A stretch of 64,000 bases of DNA from Hanleya hanleyi (GCA_036873755.1 JAVTVY010017271.1:124001-188000); one strand, 5' to 3'; shown: positions 50,940 through 61,020, counted from the first letter of the stretch. The notes: generated by a model from the sequence alone, not told the origin. Numbers and translations are program-made.

Positions 50940-51235
50940 CAGTCAGTCACTCACTCACTCACTCACTCACTCACTCACCGTCGTTAGTGCGTCCATGCGT
51001 TAAGACGGGCGTTGGGGACGCCTCACTCACTCACTCACTCACTCACTCATTCACTCATTCACTCACTGACGCACACTCACTCACTCACTTACTCACTCAC
51101 TCACTCACTCAGTCACTCACTCACTCACTCACTCACTCACTCACTCCCACTCACTCACTCACTCATTCACTCACTTACTCTCACTCTCACTCTCACTTAA
51201 TCACTCACTCACTCACCACTCACTCACTCATACTC
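50940..51235. repeat. (CACT)n microsatellite, left arm
   Basis: Long CACT runs with a 60-bp unique interruption (GTCCATGCGTTAAGACGGGC and neighbours) also found, inverted, twice in the right arm. Confidence 0.95.
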
Positions 51236-51440
51236 ACATGTGTGGGGCGCGCCCTCAGCCAATCAGAAGCGAGTATTTTGACTCGGTGCATTATAGGACA
51301 TATCCAAGATGGCGGCGTCCGCCTTCTAGTTCAAGATGGCGGCGCGTCCGGTGTCGAAAACTGACCATTTTGTCGGAATGTGGTCATCTGGTGTCGAAAA
51401 CTGGACCTTGTATTCCTGTACCTATAGCGTCCAATATATA
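51236..51440. promoter_or_regulatory. Block with paired YY1-type sites, left arm
   Basis: CAAGATGGCGGCGTCC and CAAGATGGCGGCGCGTCC lie about 25 bp apart near 51306-51345, and their inverse is at about 52488-52535. AAGATGGCGGC is the strong YY1 consensus. The block begins with CAGCCAATCAGAAGCGAG, also found near the element end at about 48701, containing a CCAAT-type word. Confidence 0.55.
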
Positions 51441-51509
51441 TATGTAATGATGAGGGACTCGACTTAATCTCTATATGTACAGACACCACCACACACCAAT
51501 AATACCACC

Positions 51510-51510
51510 A

Positions 51511-51544
<34 letters not shown>

Positions 51545-51645
51545 CACCAACACCACCACCAACGCCACCACCAACGCCACCAACGCCACCAACGCCACCA
51601 CCAACGCCACCAACGCCACCAACGCCACCACCAACGCCACTACCG
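51510..51645. repeat. (CA)n and CCACCAACG minisatellite, left arm
   Basis: A CA run is followed by about 100 bp of CCACCAACGCCA units. The inverse (TGGTGGCGT units, then TG) is at about 52199-52320. Confidence 0.95.
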
Positions 51646-51755
51646 GGCGTGGTAGCTCCCGTGTGGCAGAGCTCTTGGATCAGAGCTCTCGGAGCTCAAA
51701 GCTTGCGGCGCTCGGAATTGACGTCATGGCAGGCATGCGCGTGTACCTGTGCTGC

Positions 51756-52100
51756 ATCCTCGGAGCTCCGGAGCTCCGGAGCTCTTGGAACTCGGAGCTC
51801 GGAGCTCTGGTCCTCTTGGAGCTCGGAGCTCCGGAGCTCTTGATCCTACGCTACTCGGAAGTGACGCCATCGTACGCAGGCACACACACACACATACCTG
51901 GTGCACCCACACCCTAGTGTACCCTATGCCCTACGGGCTATAGGGTACAGGGTGCACCAGGTATGTGTGTGTGCGTGCCTGCGTACGATGACGTCACTTC
52001 CGAGTAGCGTAGGATCAAGAGCTCCGGAGCTCCGAGCTCCAAGAGCATCGGAGCTCCGAGCTCCGGAGCTCCGGAGCTCCGAGGATGCAGCACAGGTACA
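51756..52100. repeat. Centre of the 6.5-kb palindrome
   Basis: GGAGCTCCGGAGCTC repeats approach from both sides, then GTACGCAGGCACACACACAC and CCTGGTGCACCC, the centre ACCCTATGCCCTACGGGC, and the mirror image. In the right half GATGACGTCACTTCCG joins a CRE to an ETS-type word. There is only a short spacer between arms. Confidence 0.85.
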
Positions 52101-52291
52101 CGCGCATGCCTGCCATGACGTCAATTCCGAGCGCCGCAAGCTTTGAGCTCCGAGAGCTCCGATCCAAGAGCTCTGCCACACGGGAGCTACCACGCCCGGT
52201 GGTGGCGTTGGTGGTGGCGTTGGTGGCGTTGGTGGTGGCGTTGGTGGCGTTGGTGGTGATGTTGGTGGTGGCGTTGGTGGTGGTGTTGGTG

Positions 52292-52322
<31 letters not shown>

Positions 52323-52599
52323 GTGGTATTATTGGTGTGTGGTGGTGTCTGTACATATAGAGATTAAGTGGTGTCCCTCATCATTCCATATATATATTGG
52401 ACGCTGGGCTATAGGGTACAGGCATACAAGGTCCAGTTTTCGACACCAGATGACCACATTCCGACAAAATGGTCAGTTTTCGACACCGGACGTGCCGCCA
52501 TCTTGAACCAGAAGGCAGACGCCGCCATCTTGGATATGTCCTATAATGCACCGAGTCAAAATACTCGTTTCTGATTGGCTGAGGGCGCGCCCCACACAT

Positions 52600-53043
52600 G
52601 TGAGTGTGAGTGAGTGAGTGGTGAGTGAGTGAGTGAGTGAGTAAGTGAGAGTGAGAGTGAGAGTAAGTGAGTGAGTGAGTGAGTGAGTGAGGCGTCCCCA
52701 ACGCCCGTCTTAACGCATGGACGCACTGACGACGGTGAGTGAGTGAGTGAGTGAGTGACTGAGTGACTGAGTGAGTGAGTGTGAGTGAGTGAGTGAGTGA
52801 GTGAGTGAGTGAGTGAGTGAGTGAGTGAGTGAGTGAGTGTGCGTGAGTGAGTGAGTGAGTGAGTGAGGCGTCCCCAACGCCCGTCTTAACGCATGGACGC
52901 ACTAACGAGGGTGAGTGAGTGAGTGAGTGAGTGAGTGAGTGAGTGAGAGTGAGTGAGTGAGTGAGTGAGTGAGTGAGTGAGTGAGTGAGTGAGTGAGTGA
53001 GTGTGAGTCAGTGAGTGAGTGAGTGAGTGAGTGAGTGAGTGAG
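52600..53043. repeat. (GAGT)n arrays, right arm
   Basis: Inverse of the CACT array of the left arm, longer and with two copies of the interrupting segment CCGTCTTAACGCATGGACGC. The size difference shows array expansion or contraction after the palindrome formed. Confidence 0.95.
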
Positions 53044-53340
53044 AAAAGACTTCTTGAATTGTGAACAAACCCAACGCGGCTCCCCAGCGTGGGTATGTTA
53101 TGATGGAGGGGAAAATAAACTATATCAAAAAACTTGTTGTTGTTGTTGTTCTCGCATCCTTGTTGTTTTTGTTGTTGTTCTCATCTATCTACATCATGGC
53201 GTCAACGCGTTATGTTAGGGCGTACCGACGAACGTTGACGGGCGTCACTGCATTTCCAATGAATTAGCGACAATTCCATAAAAATCGGAGCTTTTGGGCT
53301 AATTCACCAGGGCGTTGAAGCGTTGAGCTTGGCGCTTGCG
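53044..53340. other. Right-arm segment partly missing from the left arm
   Basis: It contains AGCGTGGGTATGTTATGATGG, AACTTGTTGTTGTTGTTG and GGCGTCAACGCGTTATG. Similar words follow gene B in the cassettes at about 58180-58300 (inverted) and 60780-60870, suggesting shared ancestry. It ends in TTGGCGCTTGCGGGCGTTGC, like the minisatellite at 60880 and 61790. Confidence 0.65.
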
Positions 53341-53349
53341 GGCGTTGCT

Positions 53350-54830
53350 CATAATTCCCTGCCTGCGCATGCGCAGAATGGTGACAACACCCGGGCCACT
53401 AGTCCAGTCAAATGCTCCCTCACGTGTGCTTCACATTGATACCTCATACGACTCCATAGGACCAATAGTGACCCACCTCGACCCCAAAACGTCTATTTCC
53501 ATACCCTTTTCCCACAATTCCCTGTTTGTGCATGCGCAGAATGTTCAACACGGACGACACACTAGTCCAGGTAGATGCTCCCTCATGTGTGCTTTACATT
53601 GATACCTCACTCAACTCCATTGGCCCAATGGTGGCCCACCTAGACCCCAAAACGTGTATTTCCATACGCTTGGTCTACTGCGCATGCGCAGAATGACATC
53701 AGTTCCACCTGATACTAATCCAGGCAGATGCTCCTCCACATAGGCTTCACATGGATACCTCATACGACTCCATCGGACGACTAGTGGCCCACCTAAACCC
53801 CAAAACGTCTATGTCCATACCCTTTTCCCACAATTCCCTGTCTGCGCATGCGCAGAGTGGTGAAAACGCTCGAGCCACTAGGCCAGGTGGATGCCCCCTC
53901 ACATAGGCTACACATTGATACCTCACTCGACCCAATCGGCCCACTAGGGGCTCCCCTAGATCCCAAAACGCCTATTTCCATACCCTTTTCCCACAATTCC
54001 CTGTCTGCGCATGCGCAGACTGGTGACCACGCCCAAGCCACTAGTCCAGGCAGATGCCCCCTCATGTGTGCTTCACATGGATACCTCATACGACTCTATC
54101 GGCCTATTAGGGGCTCCCCTACAGCCCAAAACGTGTATTTCCATAGCCTTTTCCCACAATTCCCTATTTGCGCATGCGCAGTATGGTGACAACGCCCGAA
54201 CCCCTAGTCCAGTCAGATGCCCCCTCATGTGTGCTTCACATTAATACCTCACTCGACCCAATCGGCCCACTAGGGGCTCCCCTAGATCCCAAAACGTGTA
54301 TTTCCATAGCCTTTTCCCACAATTCCCTGTTTGCGCATGCGCAGACTAGTGACAATACCCGAACCACTATTCCAGTCAGATGCCCCCTCATGTGTGCTTC
54401 ACATTAATATCTCACTCGACCCAATCGGCCCACTAGGGGCTCCCCTAGATCCCAAAACGTGTATTTCCATAGCCTTTTCCCACAATTCCCTGTTTGCGCA
54501 TGCGCAGAGTGGTGACAACACCCGAACCACTAGTCCAGTCAGATGCCCCCTCATGTGTGCTTCACAGTGATACCTCACTCGACCCAATCGGCCCATTATG
54601 GGCTCCCCTAGATCGCAAAACGTGTATTTTCATAGCCTTTTCCCACAATTCTCTGTTTGCGCATGCGCAGACTGGTGATCACGCCCAAACCACTAGACCA
54701 GTGAGATGCCCCCTCATGTGTGCTTCACATTAATACCTCACTCGACCCAATCGGCCCACTAGGGGCTCCCCTAGATCCCAAAACGTCTATTTCCATACCC
54801 TTTGGCGATCGCGCATGCGCAGAATGACAC
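53350..54830 (-). repeat. 163-bp tandem repeats with NRF-1-type palindromes, right arm
   Basis: Inverted counterpart of 48950-50550, again about ten units. One palindrome is mutated to TGTGCATGCGC near 53526. Confidence 0.92.
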
Positions 54831-55092
54831 TATTTCAACCCATACAGGCATTTTCTCGTATAGATTTAATATGCCAATGTTCGAATCAGGGAAGATAATC
54901 CGGCATTTTGACAAAAAACACAAAAGTGCATCAAGAGTTACCGCCCCATTGGAACTCTTCTGTGTTGGGGTAGTTTTGTCAAAATACTCGCTTCTGATTG
55001 GCTGCCGCATAGGTCATATGCTAATTTTTGAGGTCATTTGAGTGCAAAGGGGTCAATGCGACCTTTTTTCACCTAACAATACTACTAGGGTC

Positions 55093-55225
55093 GTTTATCC
55101 GTTTTTATATCAACCTTTATAAATGATAGACAATTCCAAGTTTGGTTGGGTACAACCATGTCTCATCATTCCGATCAGGATCAGTGTGTCCCACAGGCAG
55201 TATTTTGTCTACTATACTCTGTTTA
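55093..55225 (+). pseudogene. Jockey-like LINE reverse transcriptase, middle fragment
   Basis: It continues the frame of 48300-48617 directly after the 6-bp duplication, reading FINDRQFQVWLG and CVPQ, the motif B approach. Frameshifts follow, and the fragment is cut at 55225 by the 430-bp MITE. Confidence 0.8.
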
Positions 55226-55658
55226 AGCCCGGCGCACACGAGAGCTATCAGCTGAGCTGACGGCCTCAATTGCCTGTCAGCTCAGGGGCTAGCTCGCGTG
55301 TGCGGGCAGTTTTTGCTGAGTTTTTGGCCTCGCGAGGTCGGGAATAAAATATCAAACTTGTTTGATAATTTCGCCTCTCGAGGCCAAATCCTCAGCGTGT
55401 GCGGCGAACGCAAGCCAACAGCTCAGCAGTTTTGCTGGGCCGGCCAATGAATCGCATGTTATTTTCACTCGATTCATACGCACGACTCTTCAAAATGGAC
55501 TTGAAGAAGACGTTATGGGGGAACTGAAACCAATTTCGTGAAACTTCTGCTCACCGTGTGCGCTGAAACCACACGAGAGGTAGGCCCCCTAGCCCCTGAG
55601 CTGACAGGCAACGGAGGCCGCAAGCTCAGCTGATATCTCTCGTGTGCGCCGGGCTTTA
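55223..55658. mobile_element. 430-bp MITE with TTA duplication (PIF/Harbinger-like)
   Basis: The element 55226-55655 starts AGCCCGGCGCACACGAG and ends with the exact inverse. The inverted termini extend for about 70 bp with few mismatches, including ATCAGCTGAGCT and TGCCTGTCAGCTCAGGGGCT. TTA flanks both ends (55223-55225 and 55656-55658). A 3-bp TWA duplication is typical of PIF/Harbinger. No transposase is encoded. Confidence 0.85.
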
Positions 55659-57072
55659 GTATCAAGATCAACGGCTTGACTGCAGTTTTGAATAAAGAAG
55701 TTAATGGTTTACTCTTTGTAGACGATTTCAACATATCGTGTATTGGAAAACGTATACGCAATATTGAGAGAACATTGCAACTTTGTCTAAATAGAATTCA
55801 GAAATGGTGTCTAGAAAATGGCTTCAAATGCTCCACATCTATAACAAATTGTATACATTTTTGCAGAAAATATTTCCAGCACAAAGGTCAAGTGCTTACA
55901 TTAGATGGAACTGAGATCAAAGAAGTAAAAGTGGTCAAATTCTTAGGAATATTATTTGACCACCGACTAACGTTCAAATCGCATATAAATTGCTTGAAAG
56001 CCAAGTTCACAAAAGCGCTTGATTTCTTTAAGATAGTTGCCAGCTATAAGTGGGAAGGAGATCAGCAAACGCTGCTCCATTTATATCGATCACTTTTCGT
56101 TCTAAACTTGATTATGGATCTATTGTTTACAACGGTGCAAGCAAGTCAAACTTGGCAAAGCTAGATCCTATTCTCCATCAAGAACTAAGACTTTGCCTCG
56201 GAGCGTTCAGAACATCCACTAAGGAAAGCTTGTACGTCAAAGCAGATGAAATTCCTTTAGAACTTCGAAGAATTAAATTATCACTGCAATATATCACAAA
56301 ATTGCGTTCAAACAGCTCAAACTGTGTTTTCAAACCTCAGTACGTTGATTTCTATTTGAAGAAGCCCTCCATTATTCAACCTCTTGGAATTCGTATGAAA
56401 CCACACATTGTAGCAGCTGGTATTAAGCTATTACCCAACAAGCTCTTGCCAACGCCACCATGGCAGTTATTCAAACCAGGAGTAGATATCACATTGAAAT
56501 ATGAAAAGGCAGATCCAGTTGGAATCCCATACAGTGATTTCAGACCACCCATCTGCGCTTATGTGAGAAAGTTGTTTGAATCTTTGTGGGATGCTAGGGA
56601 TAATAACAAACTTCACGAGTTCAAAAAACTGTAGGCTATACTCATCTGAACAGCCAGAAACGTGTCGATCAAGCCATGATTAGACGATGTAGATTTGGCC
56701 ATACACGATTAACTCACGAGCATAAATTTGCTGAAAAAAAAAGTCAGTCCAAAAGGTATGGTCCATGCCACGAAGATCTCACGGTGAAACATATTCTTAT
56801 CGACTGTATAGATTTTAAGATTGTAAGAGATAACTTTATCGAGCAGCTACTCTGGAAGATCTTTTTAGTCGAGTAAAAGAAGGTTGTATTTTAGATTATT
56901 TGAGAGAGATCGGTTTGTTGTATTAATTTTAATGTATTTACATCTTTTTAATGCATTAGTTTACTGAGTTATTAACTTCAATACTTGGAATTTTGTTTGA
57001 TCGTCGCCTTTTAGCTGAAATATTGGTGAGCGTGACGTTAAACCTTATTTCTCTCTCTCTCTCTCTCTCTCT
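55659..57072 (+). pseudogene. Jockey-like LINE reverse transcriptase, right fragment and 3' end
   Basis: The first frame (to 56164) has FVDD, the catalytic motif C of reverse transcriptase, then FLGILFDHRLTFKSHI of the thumb region. A frameshift near 56080 moves to a second frame ending at 56634, then another carries RCRFGHTRLTH and LTVKHILIDC, typical of the C-terminus of jockey-type proteins. The 3' end reads GCTGAAATATTGGTGAGCG, GACGTTAAACCTTATTTC and (TC)n. It is inactive because of the frameshifts and the two insertions. Confidence 0.88.
57051..57072. repeat. (TC)n tail of the LINE
   Basis: About eleven TC units directly after the LINE 3' untranslated region. Confidence 0.9.
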
Positions 57073-58179
57073 GTCTCCGACGACGGTTCCATATCACAGA
57101 CAAAGGTGACACAATTACATAATATAACTGCACAATTAATCACAATTAATTAGTTACAAAACATCACATATATACTGTATGTCATAATTCACACATGAAT
57201 GTGACAAGAGGATATCATTATATTTATCGGTATCGGTATTTGCGTATTTCTGCATTCCTAGATGATCCTAGATGCCAGGACACAAAATGCCAGCTAAATG
57301 ATACTATAAGATCGCACAATTACCCGCAAACATAATTCAGCGGAAAATATAAATGAGAAACAATTGCTTGTATCAAGAGATTTCAGTTTCCCACAATCTT
57401 GCTTCCCACCAGTAGTATAGGAATGGCAAATTCATTAGTAATTAATGGGGTGCGTTGACCTTTGACTTTTGGCCTTGCATTTTAGACCTGGTGCTGCTAT
57501 AGCAACGTGGAGAGGAGATTTCAGGTCACGTGACGTGGGGTGGATGTAAACAATAGGATTTGTTTCTGAAATCTAAAGATAGGAAACACTCACTTTACAC
57601 CCAAAACAGCTCCGAGGTGGGCTAATAGGGTTCCGAAGATGTCGGAGACGGTGTCAACGTACAGAAAGTGCTGGTTGCTGTCGATCACCTAATGGGTGAT
57701 TACAAGAAAAACTAGGATTTGTCCTGGAAATATAAAATGCGTAAACACTTAAAACTGGGAAAACCCCCGATTAAATGGGTCTAGGTGTATTAATATTGGC
57801 CTCAAGGGAACCATGACCTGCATAGAGGTGCAAGGTAGGATGGTGGGTGCATTTGAAAGTAGCATTTTTCCAAAGATAAGAAGCGGGAAATCGGACTTTA
57901 CACCTGAGGGTCTCGAGTGACGGATACATGTAAAAGTAGGATTTGCCATGAAAAAGAAAACTGGAAACGGACGTACTCCTGAAAAGACAGACTTTATCAA
58001 CAAAAATAGGGGAAACCTCCGTGAAATTAGTTCAGCGGGACCAACATTGGTCGTTGGGGGTAATGAAGGGTGAGAAGAAGAGAATGGAGAAGCTATACCC
58101 ATCAAAATGGAACCGATTTAGGCTATTTGGAGGGCTCGAATCTGTTTGGGCAATAAGCCAACACACTCTCCCTCATCCT
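57073..58179. other. Unassigned sequence with weak AGGATTTG repeats
   Basis: AGGATTTGTTTCTGAAAT, AGGATTTGTCCTGGAAAT and AGGATTTGCCATGAAAAA near 57558, 57715 and 57937, each followed by a GGAAAC- or GTAAACAC-like word, suggest a decayed 160-220-bp repeat. No gene is supported. Confidence 0.4.
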
Positions 58180-58299
58180 CACCTCTACCTAAACCCTAAT
58201 GTATTAACGCCTTGACATAGACAGACGAGAGAACAACAACAAGGATTATTATCATTTTATTATACCCTCCATCACAACACACACAACCTGTCGGTTATG

Positions 58300-58860
58300 G
58301 GTGTGTTTACAAGTCGCGTATGCTCTTGCCATGTCCAACCAGAAGTCGCTTGTGCCAATCATCGAATGCCTCGTTCGTTTGGCCTAAACATCATTAGGCA
58401 GTCCAGGATACCGTTAAGCCAACTACGGCCTCTGTAGGTGGTAACACCACATCTTCTTCAAAGTGACGCTAAATCTTCATGATGGACCTATGCGTGGGAT
58501 CGCCCTTCATTTCAAATGGCAGCAGGCTAGTACTAGTCACAGATCGCCATGGCTGTTTTCCTGATGTATGGGCGCATTTTGATGTATGCCTCTCAAAAGC
58601 TATCCTTCCAGGATTGAGCATCAATGCCCGCTGTCACAATACGGTCCCAAATGGTGGGTATGGTATCTTTTCTTCCTGACCTAGACTTCCCTCGCTACTT
58701 GTATCAACGGCCGAGAACACAGCCTGGCTGTCAGTGGGTAGCCTCTCAGTATCTCGGTATCTGCATCAGTATCAGTCTCAGCGGTCTCATCGACCCAGGT
58801 TACTCATCTCGCCTACAGGTTATAAGGTGGGTATGGTATCCTTTCTTCCTCGCCTAGACT
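58300..58860 (-). pseudogene. Gene B remnant, left arm
   Basis: On the minus strand the acidic and C-terminal parts of gene B can be followed (TIWDRIVTAGIDAQ near 58660, then AYIKMRPYIRKTAMAI), with several stops and frameshifts. The N-terminal zinc finger is missing: the sequence passes from gene A almost directly to the acidic region of gene B, indicating an internal deletion. Confidence 0.65.
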
Positions 58861-58864
58861 TTCC

Positions 58865-59125
58865 TCACTGGATAACCCACTGGGTATCATCCATGAGCGT
58901 GACAAGATGACAGTACATGCTTTCTCGCCTGCGTAGAGTTGCATCAGGGATCCCAGCTCGAGCTCCATCAGTAATGTCATCATTGCTTTCTCGTTGGCGT
59001 AGGGCACTCACGGCCTCGGACTGGTGTAGTTCACCGGAACGTCCTAGTTTAGAAGCTTTGGCTAGAATATCTCCCTGGTCGAGTTCAAAGTTTACATTTA
59101 TCAACGTGGATGCCGTAGTGCTCGT
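58865..59125 (-). pseudogene. Gene A remnant, left arm
   Basis: The frame reads FELDQGDILAKASKLG, SEAVSALRQRE and RRESMYCHLVTLMDD, similar to the right-arm copy at 59508. At the expected start the codon is ACG (59125-59123) where the other arm has ATG, so the normal start is lost. No known domain is recognised. It is probably a small cytoplasmic or nuclear protein of unknown role. Confidence 0.65.
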
Positions 59126-59155
59126 GATGAAATAAGGAAGATTGTGTCGTGTGGG

Positions 59156-59165
59156 CTATTTATAG
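59156..59165 (-). promoter_or_regulatory. TATA box of left gene A
   Basis: CTATAAATAG on the minus strand, about 31 bp upstream of the former start codon. Confidence 0.6.
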
Positions 59166-59467
59166 TTCAACTGTGTGACCGCTTTTTGTCGTGATGATGC
59201 GTTCAAACGGGTGTTTCTTTTAAGCGATCGCTTTGGTATATGCCGCTGCCCAGCTCATACATGTCTTTGACCCTTGGAGGTATCGCGAGGAGAGTGTACA
59301 TGAGACTGTGAGGATATCTTTTCCGGAGATGGCGTCACTTCCGACGATGTCGTCTTTTTCTTTCAATGGTCAAAGACATGTATGAGCTGGGCAGTGGTAT
59401 AAACCAAACGATCGCTCAAAAGAAACCACTATTTGCATCATTACGACCAAGTGAGTCCACAGTTGAA
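59166..59467. promoter_or_regulatory. Shared divergent promoter region
   Basis: The centre of the inverted cassette lies between the two TATA boxes. Both sides carry (A/T)GCGATCG(C/T)-type words (about 59224 and 59408) and GACATGTATGAGCTGGGCAG. The middle has CGGAGATGGCGTCACTTCCG near 59324, an ETS/CRE-like word. Confidence 0.5.
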
Positions 59468-59477
59468 CTATAAATAG
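59468..59477 (+). promoter_or_regulatory. TATA box of right gene A
   Basis: CTATAAATAG, with the ATG at 59508 about 31 bp downstream, leaving a very short leader. Confidence 0.65.
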
Positions 59478-59507
59478 CCCACACGACACAATCTTCATTA
59501 TTTCACC

Positions 59508-59960
59508 ATGAGTACTACGGCATCCACGTTGCTAAACGAAAACTTTGAACCCGACGACAAATGTAGTCTAACCGAAGCTTTACACCAAGCTAACGTTCGA
59601 GTCGATGACACCAATGCGGGGCCGTGAGTGCCCTATGCCAACGAGAATACACCGATGCTGTTATTGATGCAGCTCTAGTCGGTACCCCTGATGCAACTCT
59701 ACACAGGCGAGAAAGCATGTACTGTCATCCTGTCACGCTCATGGATGATAGCCAATACCCGGGTATATCTTCTGCAGCATAAGAAACAGATACTACCCAA
59801 AGAGGATACCCGAGCCAAAAACCTGCTGACCCAGCATGAGGCATTTCAGAACTCTATAGAAACGCAGTTGGAGACATTACGCTTTAGTCTCTCTTCTTCC
59901 AGATGGCCCAACTGTTTCCGAAGTAGACTCCCATACATGAGCCATATGGCTTTAACGCCC
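59508..59960 (+). pseudogene. Gene A, right arm (frameshifted)
   Basis: The ATG at 59508 opens a frame beginning MSTTASTLLNENFEPDD. A TGA after about 39 codons, caused by an extra base in a GGGG run near 59620, breaks it. Similarity to the left-arm copy resumes in another frame (TPDATLHRRESMYCHPVT), and a further shift leads to LLQHKKQILPKEDTRAKNLL, a Lys/Glu/Gln-rich stretch that could be a coiled coil. I do not recognise the family. Its position just upstream of gene B on the same strand suggests that the two formed one transcription unit. Confidence 0.65.
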
Positions 59961-60063
59961 GACAACGCCCGGCGACGCCCGCCATTCCCTGTCATAATGG
60001 TATCAACGCCAGTCTATAGAATCTGCCTTGAAGACTAGCACCGTCGAGGTTAAACCCCTCAAC

Positions 60064-60635
60064 ATGGCTTATCGTTGCCTTGAGTGCAGAGACACTTCCA
60101 TCTGACACTACAATATGATGCGGCACCAGAGGAATATACACGGGTATATAGAAACCGCGTGGCTAGAATCCGATGAGCCCACTGCGAAAGATACTGATAA
60201 GAAGACTGTTGGAAGTCTATCCGCTGATGCCGAGAGCCTACCCACTGACAACCAGGCTAAGTGCTCGGCCGCTGATGTAGACAGTGAGGAAAGCCTGAAT
60301 GAAGAAAAAAGCGAACCCACCTTTTGGGACCGTATTGTGACATTGGCCATTAACACATACGCTGCGACGCTCGAAATCACTCCAAATCAAATGCGCCCTT
60401 ACACCAGGAAACAGCCATGGCGATCTACGAATGGTATAGCCTGCTGCCGCTTGATATCGAGGGCAATCACACGCATAGGTCCATCATGAAACCAAGTGTC
60501 TATCCAAGTGGATATGGGGCTACCGCCCTAGAAAATGCGATCAAAATGCGAAAACAGCTGATACAACGCTGTCCTGGACCGCCTAACGATGTTTATGCCA
60601 AACGGGGGAGGCAGTCAATGATGGCCACGAGGTGA
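60064..60635 (+). pseudogene. Gene B, right arm (stop and frameshift)
   Basis: It starts MAYRCLECRDTSI and has the same finger spacing as the intact copy at 62207-62821 (C-x2-C, then MMRHQRNIHG), but an in-frame TGA stands where the intact protein has Arg, consistent with a CGA to TGA change. The acidic middle (SEESLNEEKSEPTFWDRIV) is kept. A frameshift near 60405 moves the conserved C-terminus (HRSIMK, then ALENAIKMRKQL) to another frame. Confidence 0.75.
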
Positions 60636-60864
60636 TTTTGTTTGGACAAGAGCAGTCGGAGATTGTCACGGGCGGTTTCTGATTGAACAAGACCAGTCGA
60701 AAATTGTCACGGACGGCTTTTGATTGGTTAGGAGCCTTGTAAACACACTCATGGTGGCTCCCCCAGCTTAATCGAGTTGTGATGAAGGTTATCATAAAAT
60801 GGTTGACCCGTGATTCTTGTTGTTGTTGTTTTCTCATCTGTCTGTGTCAAGGCGTTAAGACATT

Positions 60865-61020
60865 ACGGCTTTTGCGGGCGCTTGCGAGCGCTTTTGCGGG
60901 CGCTTGCGTGCGCTTTTGCGGACGCTACGCTTCGTCGGAACACGATACAAATAGTCATCATATCGTGAGCGATCATTCCCAATGCTCACCGTGTGTGTTT
61001 ACTGTATTGTATTGTAAAAC
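60865..61020. repeat. Inverted repeat, left partner of 61683-61850
   Basis: GGGCGCTTGCG minisatellite units lead into GACGCTACGCTTCGTCGGAA, CACGATACAAATAGTCATCA, CCAATGCTCACCGTGTGTG and CTGTATTGTATTGTAAAAC. The exact inverse follows 660 bp downstream. Confidence 0.9.

Larger units (their letters stand above)
48612..55092. mobile_element. 6.47-kb palindromic element, 6-bp duplication
   Basis: The element 48618-55086 has two inverted arms meeting near 51929. The outer 240 bp of the arms differ by about one base. The termini are AGTAGTATTGTTAGG and its inverse, and AGGGTC flanks both ends (48612-48617 and 55087-55092). Removing the element and one AGGGTC restores the local LINE reading frame. 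Arms contain, from outside in, a 340-bp unique end, 163-bp repeats, GAGT/CAGT and CACT arrays, a CCACCAACG minisatellite, and GAGCTC-rich repeats round the centre. There is no plausible protein gene. The AG terminus and 6-bp duplication match the Polinton/Maverick signature, and this would be a non-autonomous derivative; that is inference. A segment at 53088-53275 is absent from the left arm, so the arms are not identical copies. Confidence 0.9.
58180..60880. mobile_element. Inverted two-gene cassette (head to head)
   Basis: The left arm (about 58180-59290) and the right arm (about 59350-60880) are inverted copies around a centre near 59320. The word GCCCAGCTCATACATGTC at about 59247 has its inverse at about 59376. 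Each arm carries, from the centre outward, a TATA box, gene A and gene B remnants, and an A+T-rich 3' flank with CTTGTTGTTGTT. The left arm has lost the gene B finger region. Termini and duplication were not found, so the limits are approximate. Confidence 0.75.

Noticed and set aside
50933..53074. Frames rich in SLTH repeats
   Set aside because: They are translations of the CACT/GAGT microsatellites.
49203..54733. Many 65-113-codon frames resembling one another
   Set aside because: They repeat with the 163-bp unit on both arms and have no conserved domain; they are non-coding by-products.
48612..55092. Palindrome as an assembly artefact
   Set aside because: Arms differ by substitutions and indels, and the element has a precise duplication that restores the LINE frame.
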